Positions 52,249 through 61,261 of a DNA stretch of 64,000 nucleotides are shown here, piece after piece. The notes below the pieces were generated by a model. The model did not search any database, was not told the origin of the DNA, and saw nothing but the letters and a program-made list of their open reading frames with translations. The translations under genes and the position numbers were made by a program. Source of the stretch: JAWHQP01 sp032586195 (GTDB taxonomy: Bacteria; Pseudomonadota; Gammaproteobacteria; Enterobacterales; Pasteurellaceae). Within the stretch, counting starts at the first letter, position 1; each line of letters starts with the position of its first letter. The stretch spans positions 62,001 to 126,000 of the forward strand of contig JAWHQP010000006.1 in assembly GCA_032586195.1 (NCBI GenBank), written 5' to 3'.

Positions 52249-53118
52249 ATGTGGAAATCAGTATCTCAGGCCTTAGCGGACCAATTTGGCGCGTATTACA
52301 ACATCAAAGAGAAAAACAAAGTTCATCTCGGCGAAATGCATGAGGCATGGGTTATCGATGACGGTTTTCAGCCTGTTTTTATCAAAGTGAACGAAAAAAG
52401 CTATCGTTCGATGTTCCGTGCGGAAGCGGATCAACTTCAGTTGCTCGCCCGTACCAACACCATCAAAGTGCCGCAGGTATATGGTGTCGGCTGTTCGCAG
52501 AATCACAGTTTCTTACTGTTGGAAGCATTGGATTTACAGCCGGTCAATGACACAGCCATGGCTGATTTCGGTGTGCAACTGGCCAAATTGCACCAACAGC
52601 ATTTATCAGAAAAATACGGGCTGGAATTCGATACTTGGCTCGGACCCGAGTATCAACCGAACAAGTGGAAAATCGGCTGGGCAGTCTTTTTTGCCGAACA
52701 GCGTATCGGCTGGCAACTGCAAATCTGCAAAGAAAAAGGCATTGAATTCGGTGATATTGATACCATCATCAAAGCCGTCACCGCCAAATTGGCGAAGCAT
52801 AAACCAACTCCGTCCTTACTACACGGCAATTTGTGGATTGAAAATTGCGGTTTGGTAAACGATGCCATCGTTACTTACGATCCCGCCTGTTATTGGGGTG
52901 ATCGTGAATGCGATATTGCTTTCACCGAGCTGTTCGGAGCGTTTCCAGCGTCTTTCTATGACAGCTATAATCAAACCTACCCTCTCGATCAGGGCTATTG
53001 GCAACGCAAGCCGATTTACCAGCTGTACTATTTATTAAACTTTAGCCATAGATTCAAAAATAATTATATTGCTCTCACCCGCAAAACACTCAATACCATT
53101 ATGGAACAAGGAAATTAA
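52249..53118 (+). CDS. yniA: Fructosamine-kinase-like protein (YniA family) with altered catalytic motif
   Basis: 289 aa, aminoglycoside-phosphotransferase fold. Relatives phosphorylate ketosamines on glycated proteins. ATP-binding Lys is in VFIKVNEKS and the metal segment is YDPACYWGDRECDIAF. The catalytic loop, HGDLW in the family, reads HGNLW: the Asp is Asn194 (codon AAT at 52828). That would be expected to cut activity severely. Start 52249 follows GAGGGGG; an upstream in-frame ATG is not needed. The next gene starts directly after the stop. Confidence 0.88.
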   Translation: MWKSVSQALADQFGAYYNIKEKNKVHLGEMHEAWVIDDGFQPVFIKVNEKSYRSMFRAEADQLQLLARTNTIKVPQVYGVGCSQNHSFLLLEALDLQPVNDTAMADFGVQLAKLHQQHLSEKYGLEFDTWLGPEYQPNKWKIGWAVFFAEQRIGWQLQICKEKGIEFGDIDTIIKAVTAKLAKHKPTPSLLHGNLWIENCGLVNDAIVTYDPACYWGDRECDIAFTELFGAFPASFYDSYNQTYPLDQGYWQRKPIYQLYYLLNFSHRFKNNYIALTRKTLNTIMEQGN

Positions 53119-53784
53119 ATGACTATCAAAGCCGTAATTTTTGATATGGACGGGGTTTTGATCGATTCGGAACCCTTATGGAAACAGGCAGGTATTGATA
53201 TTTTTAACCAAGCGGGCATTCCCGTCACCTACGAAGATATGCTGGCGTTAACCGGCGTTTCTTCTGTCGGTATCGTGGAGGCCTTATATAAAAAATATCA
53301 AGTCAACCCAATCCCTATGAGCGTGAATGATATGGCAAAACAATTAGATGATCATGCCATTTCTCTGATTTTAGAAAAAAAACCACTGATTGCCGGCGTG
53401 AAAAAAACTCTCGAAAATCTCACCGCACTTGGCTATAAAATGGCTGTCGCTTCAGCCTCACCACGAAAATTACTGGAAGAAATCACTCGGCTCTGCGGTA
53501 TCGCTCATTACTTTTCTTATCTTTCTTCCGCCACAGAATTAAGCCACAACAAACCCCACCCCGAGGTTTATCTGCACGCAGCGGAAATGCTCGGCGTTAA
53601 ACCGAACGAATGTATCGGTATTGAAGATTCCGTTATCGGCATGATAGCGGTTAAGGCCGCTTCAATGAAATGTATTGTGATTCCCGGCATTTTAGACAGC
53701 AACGATCCACGCTGGACGCTTGCGGACATCAAACTGAACTCACTATTGGAAATTAATGAAACGCTTTTAAATCAATTAAATTAA
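53119..53784 (+). CDS. hxpB: HAD-family sugar-phosphate phosphatase (YniC/HxpB type)
   Basis: 221 aa. HAD motif I DMDGVLIDSEP with nucleophile Asp, motif II VASASPRK, motif III/IV Lys in NKPHPEVY and IGIEDS. Relatives hydrolyse 2-deoxyglucose-6-phosphate and other hexose phosphates. Its ATG follows the yniA stop with no gap, so both are made together. An uptake signal lies inside at 53422-53430. Confidence 0.85.
   Translation: MTIKAVIFDMDGVLIDSEPLWKQAGIDIFNQAGIPVTYEDMLALTGVSSVGIVEALYKKYQVNPIPMSVNDMAKQLDDHAISLILEKKPLIAGVKKTLENLTALGYKMAVASASPRKLLEEITRLCGIAHYFSYLSSATELSHNKPHPEVYLHAAEMLGVKPNECIGIEDSVIGMIAVKAASMKCIVIPGILDSNDPRWTLADIKLNSLLEINETLLNQLN
53422..53430 (-). repeat. DNA uptake signal sequence in hxpB
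   Basis: Exact ACCGCACTT. Confidence 0.85.
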
Positions 53785-53813
53785 CTTCTTGCTTCGCTGA
53801 AAAAGTGACAGTA

Positions 53814-53840
53814 AAAAAGGCTAGATAACCTAGCCTTTTT
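53814..53840. terminator. Bidirectional terminator hxpB / OmpA-like lipoprotein
   Basis: AAAAAGGCTAG / CTAGCCTTTTT, perfect 11-bp arms including A and T tracts, 5-nt loop, between converging genes. Confidence 0.9.
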
Positions 53841-53856
53841 CATCAATTATTATTCA

Positions 53857-54681
53857 TTATTTTTGATATAACGGAACCGGACCTGTAGTACCGCTTTTTT
53901 GTTCACCGTCGGCGGACTGTTTTAATACCGTGCCGGAAGCGCTAATTTCAACACGACGGTTCGGATGTAAACAATCTTTTAATTCTTTACCGTACGGAAC
54001 GCCGTCACAAGCTTTCACTTGTTGCGCCTTGCCATAACCTACGGCATTAATATTCGCGGTTACGCCTTGTTGGATTAAACGGGATTTCACCATGTCAGCA
54101 CGACGTTGTGACAGATTTAAGTTATATTCAACCGAACCTAAGCGATCTGTGAAGCCTGCCACTTTAACTTCTTTAGCACCGGATTTTTTCAATTGTTCCG
54201 CTATACTATCAACAACTTCTTTACCTTTCGTCGTTAAGGTCGCTTTGTCAAAGTCGAATAAGAAGTCACCGCTTAAGTTGAATGATGAGTTACCATTACA
54301 ACCATTCGGATACCAAAAGAAACTTTGCGCGTTCATGTTCTTATCAAATAAAATTTTATATTGACAAATTTTATGTACGCCGTTTTCACGGTAGTTGAAT
54401 GCGTAATCCCATTCACGCACACCATATAAACCTTCGCTAAAATGCGGGCGGCCTAATAAATTATAGATTTGATCTTTATTCATACCGCGTTCAATCATAC
54501 GCACATTATCCCAATTCGGCCATGAACCAAATTGGCTGCCGTCATGATTGAATACGGATTCATCAATCTTAGGCCATACTAGATGATCGGAAGTCCCTTC
54601 ATCGGTTACTTTGCTTAAGTTCCCACAAGCTGCAAGCGTAACGGCAGCGGCTGCGGATAATAATAGATGTGATAATTTCAT
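53857..54681 (-). CDS. Outer-membrane lipoprotein with BamE-like and OmpA domains
   Basis: 274 aa. Lipobox LAAC with Cys19. Residues about 55-125 (RMIERGMNKDQIYNLLGRPHFSEG..WDYAFNYR) resemble the SmpA/OmlA (BamE) fold. Residues about 135-250 are an OmpA C-terminal peptidoglycan-binding domain (FLFDFDKATLT, VAGFTDRLGSVEYNLNLSQRRA, PNRRVEI). A Ser/Gly-rich tail ends PLYQK. Likely anchors the outer membrane to peptidoglycan. Similar proteins are known as antigens in Pasteurellaceae. Confidence 0.82.
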   Translation of the reverse strand: MKLSHLLLSAAAAVTLAACGNLSKVTDEGTSDHLVWPKIDESVFNHDGSQFGSWPNWDNVRMIERGMNKDQIYNLLGRPHFSEGLYGVREWDYAFNYRENGVHKICQYKILFDKNMNAQSFFWYPNGCNGNSSFNLSGDFLFDFDKATLTTKGKEVVDSIAEQLKKSGAKEVKVAGFTDRLGSVEYNLNLSQRRADMVKSRLIQQGVTANINAVGYGKAQQVKACDGVPYGKELKDCLHPNRRVEISASGTVLKQSADGEQKSGTTGPVPLYQK

Positions 54682-54921
54682 TTAATTTACCTTATCGTAC
54701 TTTTATATTGGCAATACTTAAATAAGTGTTGCGGCTAAACTTTAAGAAAGAAATTAGCGTTTTTAATCGTTTTGGGTATGTAACGAAAGCTAAGCATATT
54801 TTATGCCTGCTAATACTAATCGGAAACAATTATAAAGTAAACGATTAATCATATTTTAGCCGTAAAAACCACTTATATATAAGTAAGTTATGTAAAGAAC
54901 TGTAAATCCATGCAAAGCAGA

Positions 54922-55974
54922 TTAAATTAACGTGCGAAAATCCCGCTTTAACCATTTTAACGCCAGATTATCCGCACTCTCTTCCATTTGTTTACCGAAT
55001 TTTTGCATTAAGGATTTTTTCAGATTGTATTTTACTTCCACAACAGATTTTTCTTTAATCGCCGCCAGAATTAAATCATCGCTGGTCGCAATTTCATCTA
55101 CTAAATTTAATTCTAATGCCTGTTGACCGAACCAATGTTCTCCTGTGGCAATCCGTTCAATATCCACCTGCGGGCGATTATTTGATACGAAAGACTTAAA
55201 TAACGCGTGAGTTTCTTCCAATTCCTGCTGGAATTTTTGTTTTCCTTTTTCCGTATTTTCACCCAGCACGGTTACCGTGCGTTTATATTCGCCGGCAGTC
55301 ATCACATCCACATCAACATCATGTTTTTTTAATAAACGGTGGATATTGGGTATCTGAGCCACTACCCCGACGGAACCGATAATAGCAAAAGGCGCCGACA
55401 CAATTTTATCCGCCACACAAGCCATCATATAACCGCCGCTGGCGGCCACTTTATCCACCGCTACGGTTAACTTAATGCCCTTTTGTTTTAACCGGGCCAG
55501 CTGTGATGCTGCCAAGCCGTAACCATGTACAACCCCGCCGGGACTTTCTAATCGTAGCAGCACTTCATCCGCGGCAGGATCCGCCACAGTCAGAATGGTA
55601 CTGATTTCTTCGCGCAGAGCTGTGGTTTCGGATGCATGAATGTCGCCTTTAAAATTCACCACAAAAACACGTGGTTTTTGCGGCGTGCCTTCTCCCTTTT
55701 TACGCTTTTCTTTCGCTTCCTTAGCCTTAGTTTTATCCGCTTTTTTCCGGGCTTTTTGTGCCGCTTTACGTTCATCTTCGGATAAGTAAAAATCCTGCAA
55801 TTTCTTGCTATTCTCTTCATATTCTTTAGCTAAATCCGTCAGCTGTAAGGTGCCCGCCGCAGACTTTTGTTGCTTCATAGCAAAGATCATCACCGCAATC
55901 CCTGCAATCACCAGTAAAATGGTTAAAATTTCTAAAATAAAGAGACCATAGCCGGTTAAAATATCAGACCACAT
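54922..55974 (-). CDS. sohB: Inner-membrane peptidase SohB (S49 family)
   Basis: 350 aa. One N-terminal membrane helix (LFILEILTILLVIAGIAVMIF), a long charged Lys/Ala coiled region (residues 45-95), then the S49 domain. Catalytic dyad Ser179 (AASGGYMMA) and Lys231 (GEYKRTVT), 52 residues apart as in short S49 proteases. The active site faces the periplasm in relatives. Divergent from trpE. Confidence 0.92.
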   Translation of the reverse strand: MWSDILTGYGLFILEILTILLVIAGIAVMIFAMKQQKSAAGTLQLTDLAKEYEENSKKLQDFYLSEDERKAAQKARKKADKTKAKEAKEKRKKGEGTPQKPRVFVVNFKGDIHASETTALREEISTILTVADPAADEVLLRLESPGGVVHGYGLAASQLARLKQKGIKLTVAVDKVAASGGYMMACVADKIVSAPFAIIGSVGVVAQIPNIHRLLKKHDVDVDVMTAGEYKRTVTVLGENTEKGKQKFQQELEETHALFKSFVSNNRPQVDIERIATGEHWFGQQALELNLVDEIATSDDLILAAIKEKSVVEVKYNLKKSLMQKFGKQMEESADNLALKWLKRDFRTLI

Positions 55975-56088
55975 AGTTGTTCCTTTCGTTTTTAAATCAT
56001 AAAAGAGGCTGTATCATACTGTGTTTTATTGATACAGGCAAAATAGAATAGACTTATAATAAAAATTTTCTTTTTTATGATTCTGTTA

Positions 56089-56122
56089 TTGACAAAACAC
56101 TTTTGTACTAGTTTAATAGTGC
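56089..56122 (+). promoter_or_regulatory. trp promoter with overlapping TrpR operator
   Basis: TTGACA (56089-56094), 17-bp spacer, TTTAAT (56112-56117). The palindrome GTACTAGTTTAATAGTGC (56105-56122), like the E. coli trp operator ACTAGTT core, covers the -10. Only about 25 bp separate the start site from trpE, leaving no room for a leader peptide/attenuator. Confidence 0.8.
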
Positions 56123-56147
56123 AAAATATTTTTTAAAGGAAGTTATT

Positions 56148-57707
56148 ATGCGTACCCCCTATCTTCTGGTGAGCCATACCACGGTACCTTACCACAATGA
56201 CCTCGCCGTGGTGTTTTTCACCCTATGTTCGGCACAAAACAACAGTCTTTTACTTGAAAGTGCCGAAATCTCCAGTAAAAACAGCTTAAAAAGCCTATTA
56301 CTGGTGAATGCTGCCGTTAAAATTACCTGCATAGGCCAGACCGTCACATTTAAAGCATTAACCCGCAATGGACATACCGTATTAACTGAAATAGAGAAAA
56401 CGTTACAGGGTTTAGCTGAACTTACTTGGTCAGCTCCCGATATCTTACAGGCAATCTTCTCTTCGCTCGATCAAAATCTTGATGAAGACAGTAAATTGCA
56501 ATCCGCCACGGTTTTCGACGGTTTGCGCGCCATCAATAATTTATATACTCACGGTGAAACACCGATTTTTTTAGGCGGTCTGTTTGCCTATGATTTAGTG
56601 GCTAATTTTATTCCGACGGACGGCATTCAGCTGAAGGATGACGGTTTAGTCTGCCCTGATTATGTATTCTATTTGGCAGAAAATTTGCTGCGTTTCGACC
56701 ATCCAAGCCGACAAGCTACGCTGCAAACCTTCTGTTTTAATCAAAACGAACGGGCCTCATTAGCGCAAAGTGCGGTGTCAATTTCGCGAGATTTGCAGAC
56801 TTTGCCTACGATGCCGGCGATTCAACCCGCTTCCACGGAGATGGCCACCAATCTTGAAGACGACGTATTTAAAGGCATTATCACTTCCCTCAAGCAGCAT
56901 ATTTATATGGGAGATGTGTTCCAAATCGTGCCGTCCCGCCGCTTTTCTCTGGCTTGTCCAAACCCGCTCGCCACTTACCGCCAACTGAAACACAACAACC
57001 CAAGTCCTTATATGTTCTATATGCAGGACGATGAGTTTATCCTGTTTGGCGCTTCCCCTGAAAGCGCGCTGAAATACAATGCGGACAATCGTCAGTTGGA
57101 AATTTACCCGATTGCGGGCTCTCGTCCACGAGGTTTTACCGCCGACGGACGTATCGATCCCGAGCTGGATGCCCGTCTTGAGTTGGAAATGCGGCTGGAT
57201 CATAAAGAACAGGCGGAACATCTTATGCTGGTGGATCTTGCCCGCAACGATGTGGCTCGCGTATGCCAAAGCGGTACCCGCCGTGTAAAGGAATTAATGC
57301 AGGTGGATCGCTATTCCCACATCATGCATTTGGTTTCCCGCGTTGTCGGCACGCTCCGCCCCGAATTGGACGCTCTGCACGCCTACCAAGCCTGCATGAA
57401 TATGGGAACACTCACGGGAGCCCCCAAAATCAAAGCAATGCAATTAATCTATCAATATGAACGACAAAAACGCCACAGCTACGGCGGCGCGGTGGGTTAT
57501 CTCACTTCCGACGGTAATTTTGATACCTGTATCGTTATTCGTTCCGCCTTTGTGCAGAACGGTGTTGCTCATGTGCAGGCAGGCTGCGGCGAGGTGCTGG
57601 ATTCCGATCCGCAAATGGAAGCGGACGAAACCCGTCACAAAGCCCGTGCGGTGATCAACGCCATTATCCAGACCAACAGTCAGGCTGTTCAACATCGGAA
57701 TAATTAG
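56148..57707 (+). CDS. trpE: Anthranilate synthase component I TrpE
   Basis: Makes anthranilate from chorismate with ammonia supplied by TrpG. 519 aa. Feedback-site segment LLLESAEISSK near residue 40 and catalytic chorismate-binding blocks QIVPSRRF, PSPYMFYMQ, IAGSRPRG, LVDLARNDVARV, GTLTGAPKIKAMQLI and GAVGYL are present. AAAGGA precedes the ATG by 8 nt. Uptake signal inside at 56768-56776. First gene of the trp operon. Confidence 0.96.
   Translation: MRTPYLLVSHTTVPYHNDLAVVFFTLCSAQNNSLLLESAEISSKNSLKSLLLVNAAVKITCIGQTVTFKALTRNGHTVLTEIEKTLQGLAELTWSAPDILQAIFSSLDQNLDEDSKLQSATVFDGLRAINNLYTHGETPIFLGGLFAYDLVANFIPTDGIQLKDDGLVCPDYVFYLAENLLRFDHPSRQATLQTFCFNQNERASLAQSAVSISRDLQTLPTMPAIQPASTEMATNLEDDVFKGIITSLKQHIYMGDVFQIVPSRRFSLACPNPLATYRQLKHNNPSPYMFYMQDDEFILFGASPESALKYNADNRQLEIYPIAGSRPRGFTADGRIDPELDARLELEMRLDHKEQAEHLMLVDLARNDVARVCQSGTRRVKELMQVDRYSHIMHLVSRVVGTLRPELDALHAYQACMNMGTLTGAPKIKAMQLIYQYERQKRHSYGGAVGYLTSDGNFDTCIVIRSAFVQNGVAHVQAGCGEVLDSDPQMEADETRHKARAVINAIIQTNSQAVQHRNN
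56768..56776 (+). repeat. DNA uptake signal sequence in trpE
   Basis: Exact AAGTGCGGT. Confidence 0.85.
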
Positions 57708-57716
57708 GGGGAAATG

Positions 57717-58331
57717 ATGGCAACGATTTTATTTTTAGATAACTTTGATTCCTTTACCTATAATCTGGTGGATCAATTCCGTTCCCTCGGTCATCAGGTG
57801 AAAATTTACCGCAATGACTGTGATCTTGATTTATTGGAAAAAACGGCTCGCGCGCCCGATACTATTCTTGCGCTTTCCCCCGGCCCCGGCACGCCCGCCC
57901 AGGCGGGCAATATGCCGATGCTGATTCAACGGGTAAAAAATGATGTACCGATTATCGGCATTTGCCTCGGCCACCAAGCCTTAATTGAAGCCTTTGGCGG
58001 CAAAGTGGTACACGCGGGCGAAGTGATGCACGGCAAGGTCTCCAAGATTCGTCACGATGAGCAGGCGATGTTTGCCGGCCTGGTAAACCCGATGCCCGTT
58101 GCGCGTTACCATTCGCTGATGGGATCGGATTTACCCGAAGAATTGGATGTGAACGCCGAGTACAACGGCATTGTTATGGCGGTTCGCCATCAAACCCTGC
58201 CGGTTTGCGGCTTCCAGTTTCACCCTGAAAGCATTTTAACCGTACAGGGTTCAAAATTATTAGCACAATCGGTGAACTGGTTATTACAGCGTAAAAATGA
58301 AAAAACTCGCCTTTTCGACACCGCACTTTGA
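57717..58331 (+). CDS. trpG: Anthranilate synthase glutaminase subunit TrpG
   Basis: Class I glutamine amidotransferase, 204 aa. Nucleophile Cys in GICLGHQAL, His/Glu of the triad in GFQFHPESIL, oxyanion loop SPGPGTP. It is a free subunit, not fused to TrpD as in E. coli. Two ATGs in a row begin the gene; the second (57717) has better spacing from GGGGGA. The gene end encodes across an uptake signal (58320-58328). Confidence 0.95.
   Translation: MATILFLDNFDSFTYNLVDQFRSLGHQVKIYRNDCDLDLLEKTARAPDTILALSPGPGTPAQAGNMPMLIQRVKNDVPIIGICLGHQALIEAFGGKVVHAGEVMHGKVSKIRHDEQAMFAGLVNPMPVARYHSLMGSDLPEELDVNAEYNGIVMAVRHQTLPVCGFQFHPESILTVQGSKLLAQSVNWLLQRKNEKTRLFDTAL
58320..58328 (-). repeat. DNA uptake signal at the end of trpG
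   Basis: Exact ACCGCACTT just inside the trpG stop. Confidence 0.85.
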
Positions 58332-58357
58332 CGGCCGAATGAATTTAAGGAACATAT

Positions 58358-58744
58358 ATGATTATCGTCTATGGATTAAAACAACCTCTTGGTCCTCGTA
58401 AAACGGCTTTAATGCAGGTGATCTTCGACTGCCTGCATTTACAACTCGGCATTCCGCCGCACAAACACACTCTGCGTTTTATCGGGCTGGAGCGGGAAGA
58501 TTTTTATTACCCCGAAGGCCGCAGCGAAAATTTTATCGTGATTGAAATCAACCTAATGTCGGGCAGAACCGAAGCCAGCAAAAAACGTTTAATCAAAATG
58601 TTGTTTTCCTCCATTGAACAGAATGTAGACATCGCGCCTATTGATGTGGAAATCACCATCAACGAACAACCCGCCCATTGCTGGGGATTCCGTGGTATGA
58701 CCGGCGACGAAGCGAAAGATTTAACCTATGATATAAACCGATAA
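58358..58744 (+). CDS. Tautomerase-superfamily-like protein inside the trp operon
   Basis: 128 aa. The pattern (MIIVYGLKQ, IFDCLHLQLGIPPHKHTLRFIGLEREDFYYPEGR, IEINLMSGRTEASKKRLIKML) matches a 4-oxalocrotonate-tautomerase-like family that also sits between trpG and trpD in H. influenzae. Catalytic Pro1 of tautomerases is absent (Ile follows the initiator Met), so it may not be a tautomerase. Spaced 26 bp after trpG and 22 bp before trpD, hence co-transcribed. Role in tryptophan synthesis unknown. Confidence 0.78.
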   Translation: MIIVYGLKQPLGPRKTALMQVIFDCLHLQLGIPPHKHTLRFIGLEREDFYYPEGRSENFIVIEINLMSGRTEASKKRLIKMLFSSIEQNVDIAPIDVEITINEQPAHCWGFRGMTGDEAKDLTYDINR

Positions 58745-58766
58745 ATGAATGTAAAAAGGAATTATT

Positions 58767-59768
58767 ATGCAGACCGAACAAATCACCGCAAAACTCTTTG
58801 ATAATCAAGCATTAACCCGGCAGGAATCGGCAGATTTCTTCAGCGCAGTAGTGAACGGAGGAGTATCCAATGAAGTTCTGGCGGCGGCATTAATTGCACT
58901 AAAAATTCGCGGTGAAACCATTGAAGAAATTACCGGGGCCGTCACCGCCCTGCTCAATCAGGCTAAACCTTTCCCAGCTCCGGATTACCCGTTTGCGGAC
59001 ATCGTGGGGACCGGCGGGGACGGTGCGAACACCATTAATATTTCCACCGCCTGCGCCATTACCGCGGCAAGTTTAGGTTTAAAAATCGCGAAACACGGCA
59101 ACCGCAGCGTATCCAGCAAAACAGGAGCAAGCGATGTGCTTACCGCACTCGGTGTGAATATCACCATGTCCGCCGAACAGGCCCGCAAAGCGTTGGATGA
59201 AATCGGCTTGGCTTTTATTTTCGCACAGCAATATCACACGGGTTTTAAATACGCAGTGCCTGTTCGCCAGGCGTTAAAAACGCGTACTATTTTCAATATT
59301 CTCGGCCCTCTGATTAACCCGGCCAACCCGAAACGCCAACTCCTCGGCGTTTATTCGCCCGACTTACTCAAACCTTACGCGGAAACCAACGCCCGTTTGA
59401 ATCATGAACACAGCATTATCGTGCATGGCTGCGGCCTGGACGAAGTGGCGATTCACGGCAAAACTCAAGTCGCGGAACTGCGTGACGGTAAGATCGAATA
59501 CTATGATTTATCCCCTTGGGATTTCGGTTTCCAACCGCAACCGCTGGAAACCCTGCGCGGCGGCGAACCTGAAGAAAATGCCAAAATCCTCACCGCACTT
59601 TTACAAGGTAAAGGCAAAAAAGAACATGCCCAAGCGGTCGCCATGAACACCGCGTTGCTGATGAAATTATTCGGCTATGAAGATCTCAAACAAAACGCCC
59701 AACAAGTGCTGGATCAGCTCGCCGACGGCAAACCGTTTGAAACCTTAAGCAGATTTACGCAATATTAG
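58767..59768 (+). CDS. trpD: Anthranilate phosphoribosyltransferase TrpD
   Basis: Adds phosphoribose from PRPP to anthranilate. 333 aa. PRPP-binding VGTGGDGANTINIST, KHGNRSVSSKTGASD, anthranilate-site RTIFNILGPLINPA and HGCGLDE are intact. Uptake signal at 59592-59600 inside. AAGGA lies 8 nt before the ATG. Confidence 0.96.
   Translation: MQTEQITAKLFDNQALTRQESADFFSAVVNGGVSNEVLAAALIALKIRGETIEEITGAVTALLNQAKPFPAPDYPFADIVGTGGDGANTINISTACAITAASLGLKIAKHGNRSVSSKTGASDVLTALGVNITMSAEQARKALDEIGLAFIFAQQYHTGFKYAVPVRQALKTRTIFNILGPLINPANPKRQLLGVYSPDLLKPYAETNARLNHEHSIIVHGCGLDEVAIHGKTQVAELRDGKIEYYDLSPWDFGFQPQPLETLRGGEPEENAKILTALLQGKGKKEHAQAVAMNTALLMKLFGYEDLKQNAQQVLDQLADGKPFETLSRFTQY
59592..59600 (-). repeat. 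DNA uptake signal sequence in trpD
   Basis: Exact ACCGCACTT. Confidence 0.85.
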
Positions 59769-59777
59769 GAAAATAAT

Positions 59778-61202
59778 ATGCAAAATTTAGATCAACACCC
59801 GACCATTCTCCAGAAAATCATACTGGATAAAATTGAATGGATAAAAGCCAAGAAAACGGCATTTCCCTTAGAACAATTTCAGCACGAAATCACAAAATCC
59901 GAGCGTTCTTTTTATGCCGAACTGGGGAAAGGCTCGCATCAACGGCCTGCTTATATCTTGGAATGTAAAAAAGCCTCGCCTTCGAAAGGATTAATTCGAG
60001 CGGAATTTAAACCGGCGGAAATCGCCAAAGTATATAAGCATTATGCTTCTGTCATTTCGGTGCTGACTGATGAAAAATATTTCCAAGGCGATTTTACTTA
60101 CATTAATCTGGTACGCAATTTGGTCAGTCAACCCGTATTGTGTAAGGATTTTATGATTGATGAATACCAGGTATATTTGGCCCGTTATCACCATGCTGAC
60201 GCGATTTTACTCATGCTTTCCGTGCTGGATGACGCCACTTATCGGAAACTCGCCGCCCTTGCCCACCAACTCGGCATGGGCGTGCTGACCGAAACCAGTA
60301 ACGAAGAAGAATTTGAACGGGCATTGGCTCTCAAGGCGAAGGTGATCGGAATAAATAATCGTAATCTGCATGATTTAAGTGTTGATTTGAATCGAATCAA
60401 AAATCTTGTCAGCAAATATGCTGTGCGAATTCCACCCGACGTGCGTTTAATCAGCGAATCGGGTATTTATGATCACCGACAAATCCGGGAAATCAAGCCG
60501 TTTGCCCACGCATTTCTCATCGGTTCCAGCCTGATGGGCAGCGAAGATTTAAACAATGCTGTGCGTGCCGTGATTTTCGGTGAAAACAAAGTATGTGGTT
60601 TAACACGCCCGCAAGATGTACAGGCGGTTTATGATTATGGCGCATTATATGGCGGTTTGATTTTCGCGCCGAAATCGCCACGTTGTGTGAGCCTGCAACA
60701 AGCGCAGGAACTTGTCACTATAACAACGGCTCCATTGCGTTTTGTCGGCGTATTTCAAAACCAATCTATTGATTTTATAGTGAATATTGCAAACCAACTG
60801 AACCTGTATGCGGTACAGCTGCACGGCGCTGAAACTCCGGATTTCGTCACCGCACTTCGCACGGCTTTACCGCCGCAAATTCAAATCTGGCAGGCGATCT
60901 CTATTGATGTAAAAGCATCTTGCTTGACGCTCGAAGATAATCCACTGATAGCCCGCTATATCCTCGACAGCAAAACAGATTCACAACAAGGCGGCACAGG
61001 CAAAAGTTTCGACTGGTCAGTTATTCCGGCGCAGTTAAAACATAAAATCATCCTCGCCGGCGGCATTAATCCGGTCAATGTTCAGCAAGCTTTACAGCAA
61101 GACTGTATTGGAATTGACGCGAATTCCGGGCTGGAAACCTCGGCGGGAATAAAAAGCAAAGAAAAAATTGCCGCACTTTTTGAAATCATTCAACAAAATT
61201 AG
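59778..61202 (+). CDS. trpC: Bifunctional indole-3-glycerol-phosphate synthase / PRA isomerase TrpC(F)
   Basis: 474 aa, two TIM barrels in one chain as in enterics. N-terminal IGPS domain to about residue 260 (ILECKKASPSKGLIR, VLTDEKYFQGD, VLCKDFMID, LTETSNEEEFERAL, ESGIYDHRQI). C-terminal PRA isomerase (KVCGLTRPQDVQAVYDYGA, GLIFAPKSPRCVS, VGVFQN, VQLHGAE, LAGGINPVNVQQAL). Catalyses steps four and three. trpB and trpA do not follow; a terminator closes the operon. Uptake signal at 60849-60857. Confidence 0.95.
   Translation: MQNLDQHPTILQKIILDKIEWIKAKKTAFPLEQFQHEITKSERSFYAELGKGSHQRPAYILECKKASPSKGLIRAEFKPAEIAKVYKHYASVISVLTDEKYFQGDFTYINLVRNLVSQPVLCKDFMIDEYQVYLARYHHADAILLMLSVLDDATYRKLAALAHQLGMGVLTETSNEEEFERALALKAKVIGINNRNLHDLSVDLNRIKNLVSKYAVRIPPDVRLISESGIYDHRQIREIKPFAHAFLIGSSLMGSEDLNNAVRAVIFGENKVCGLTRPQDVQAVYDYGALYGGLIFAPKSPRCVSLQQAQELVTITTAPLRFVGVFQNQSIDFIVNIANQLNLYAVQLHGAETPDFVTALRTALPPQIQIWQAISIDVKASCLTLEDNPLIARYILDSKTDSQQGGTGKSFDWSVIPAQLKHKIILAGGINPVNVQQALQQDCIGIDANSGLETSAGIKSKEKIAALFEIIQQN
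60849..60857 (-). repeat. DNA uptake signal sequence in trpC
   Basis: Exact ACCGCACTT. Confidence 0.85.
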
Positions 61203-61217
61203 GTGTGTATTAAAATT

Positions 61218-61251
61218 AAACCCACTAAATTCTTCAGTTTAGTGGGTTTTA
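61218..61251. terminator. Bidirectional terminator trpC / glycosyltransferase
   Basis: AAACCCACTAAA / TTTAGTGGGTTT perfect 12-bp arms, 8-nt loop, A and T tracts on both sides. Confidence 0.9.
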
Positions 61252-61261
61252 CGTTATAGGT

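Noticed and set aside
55975..56147. Leader peptide and attenuator before trpE
   Set aside because: No Trp-codon-rich short frame lies between the -10 and the trpE start; the distance is too short.
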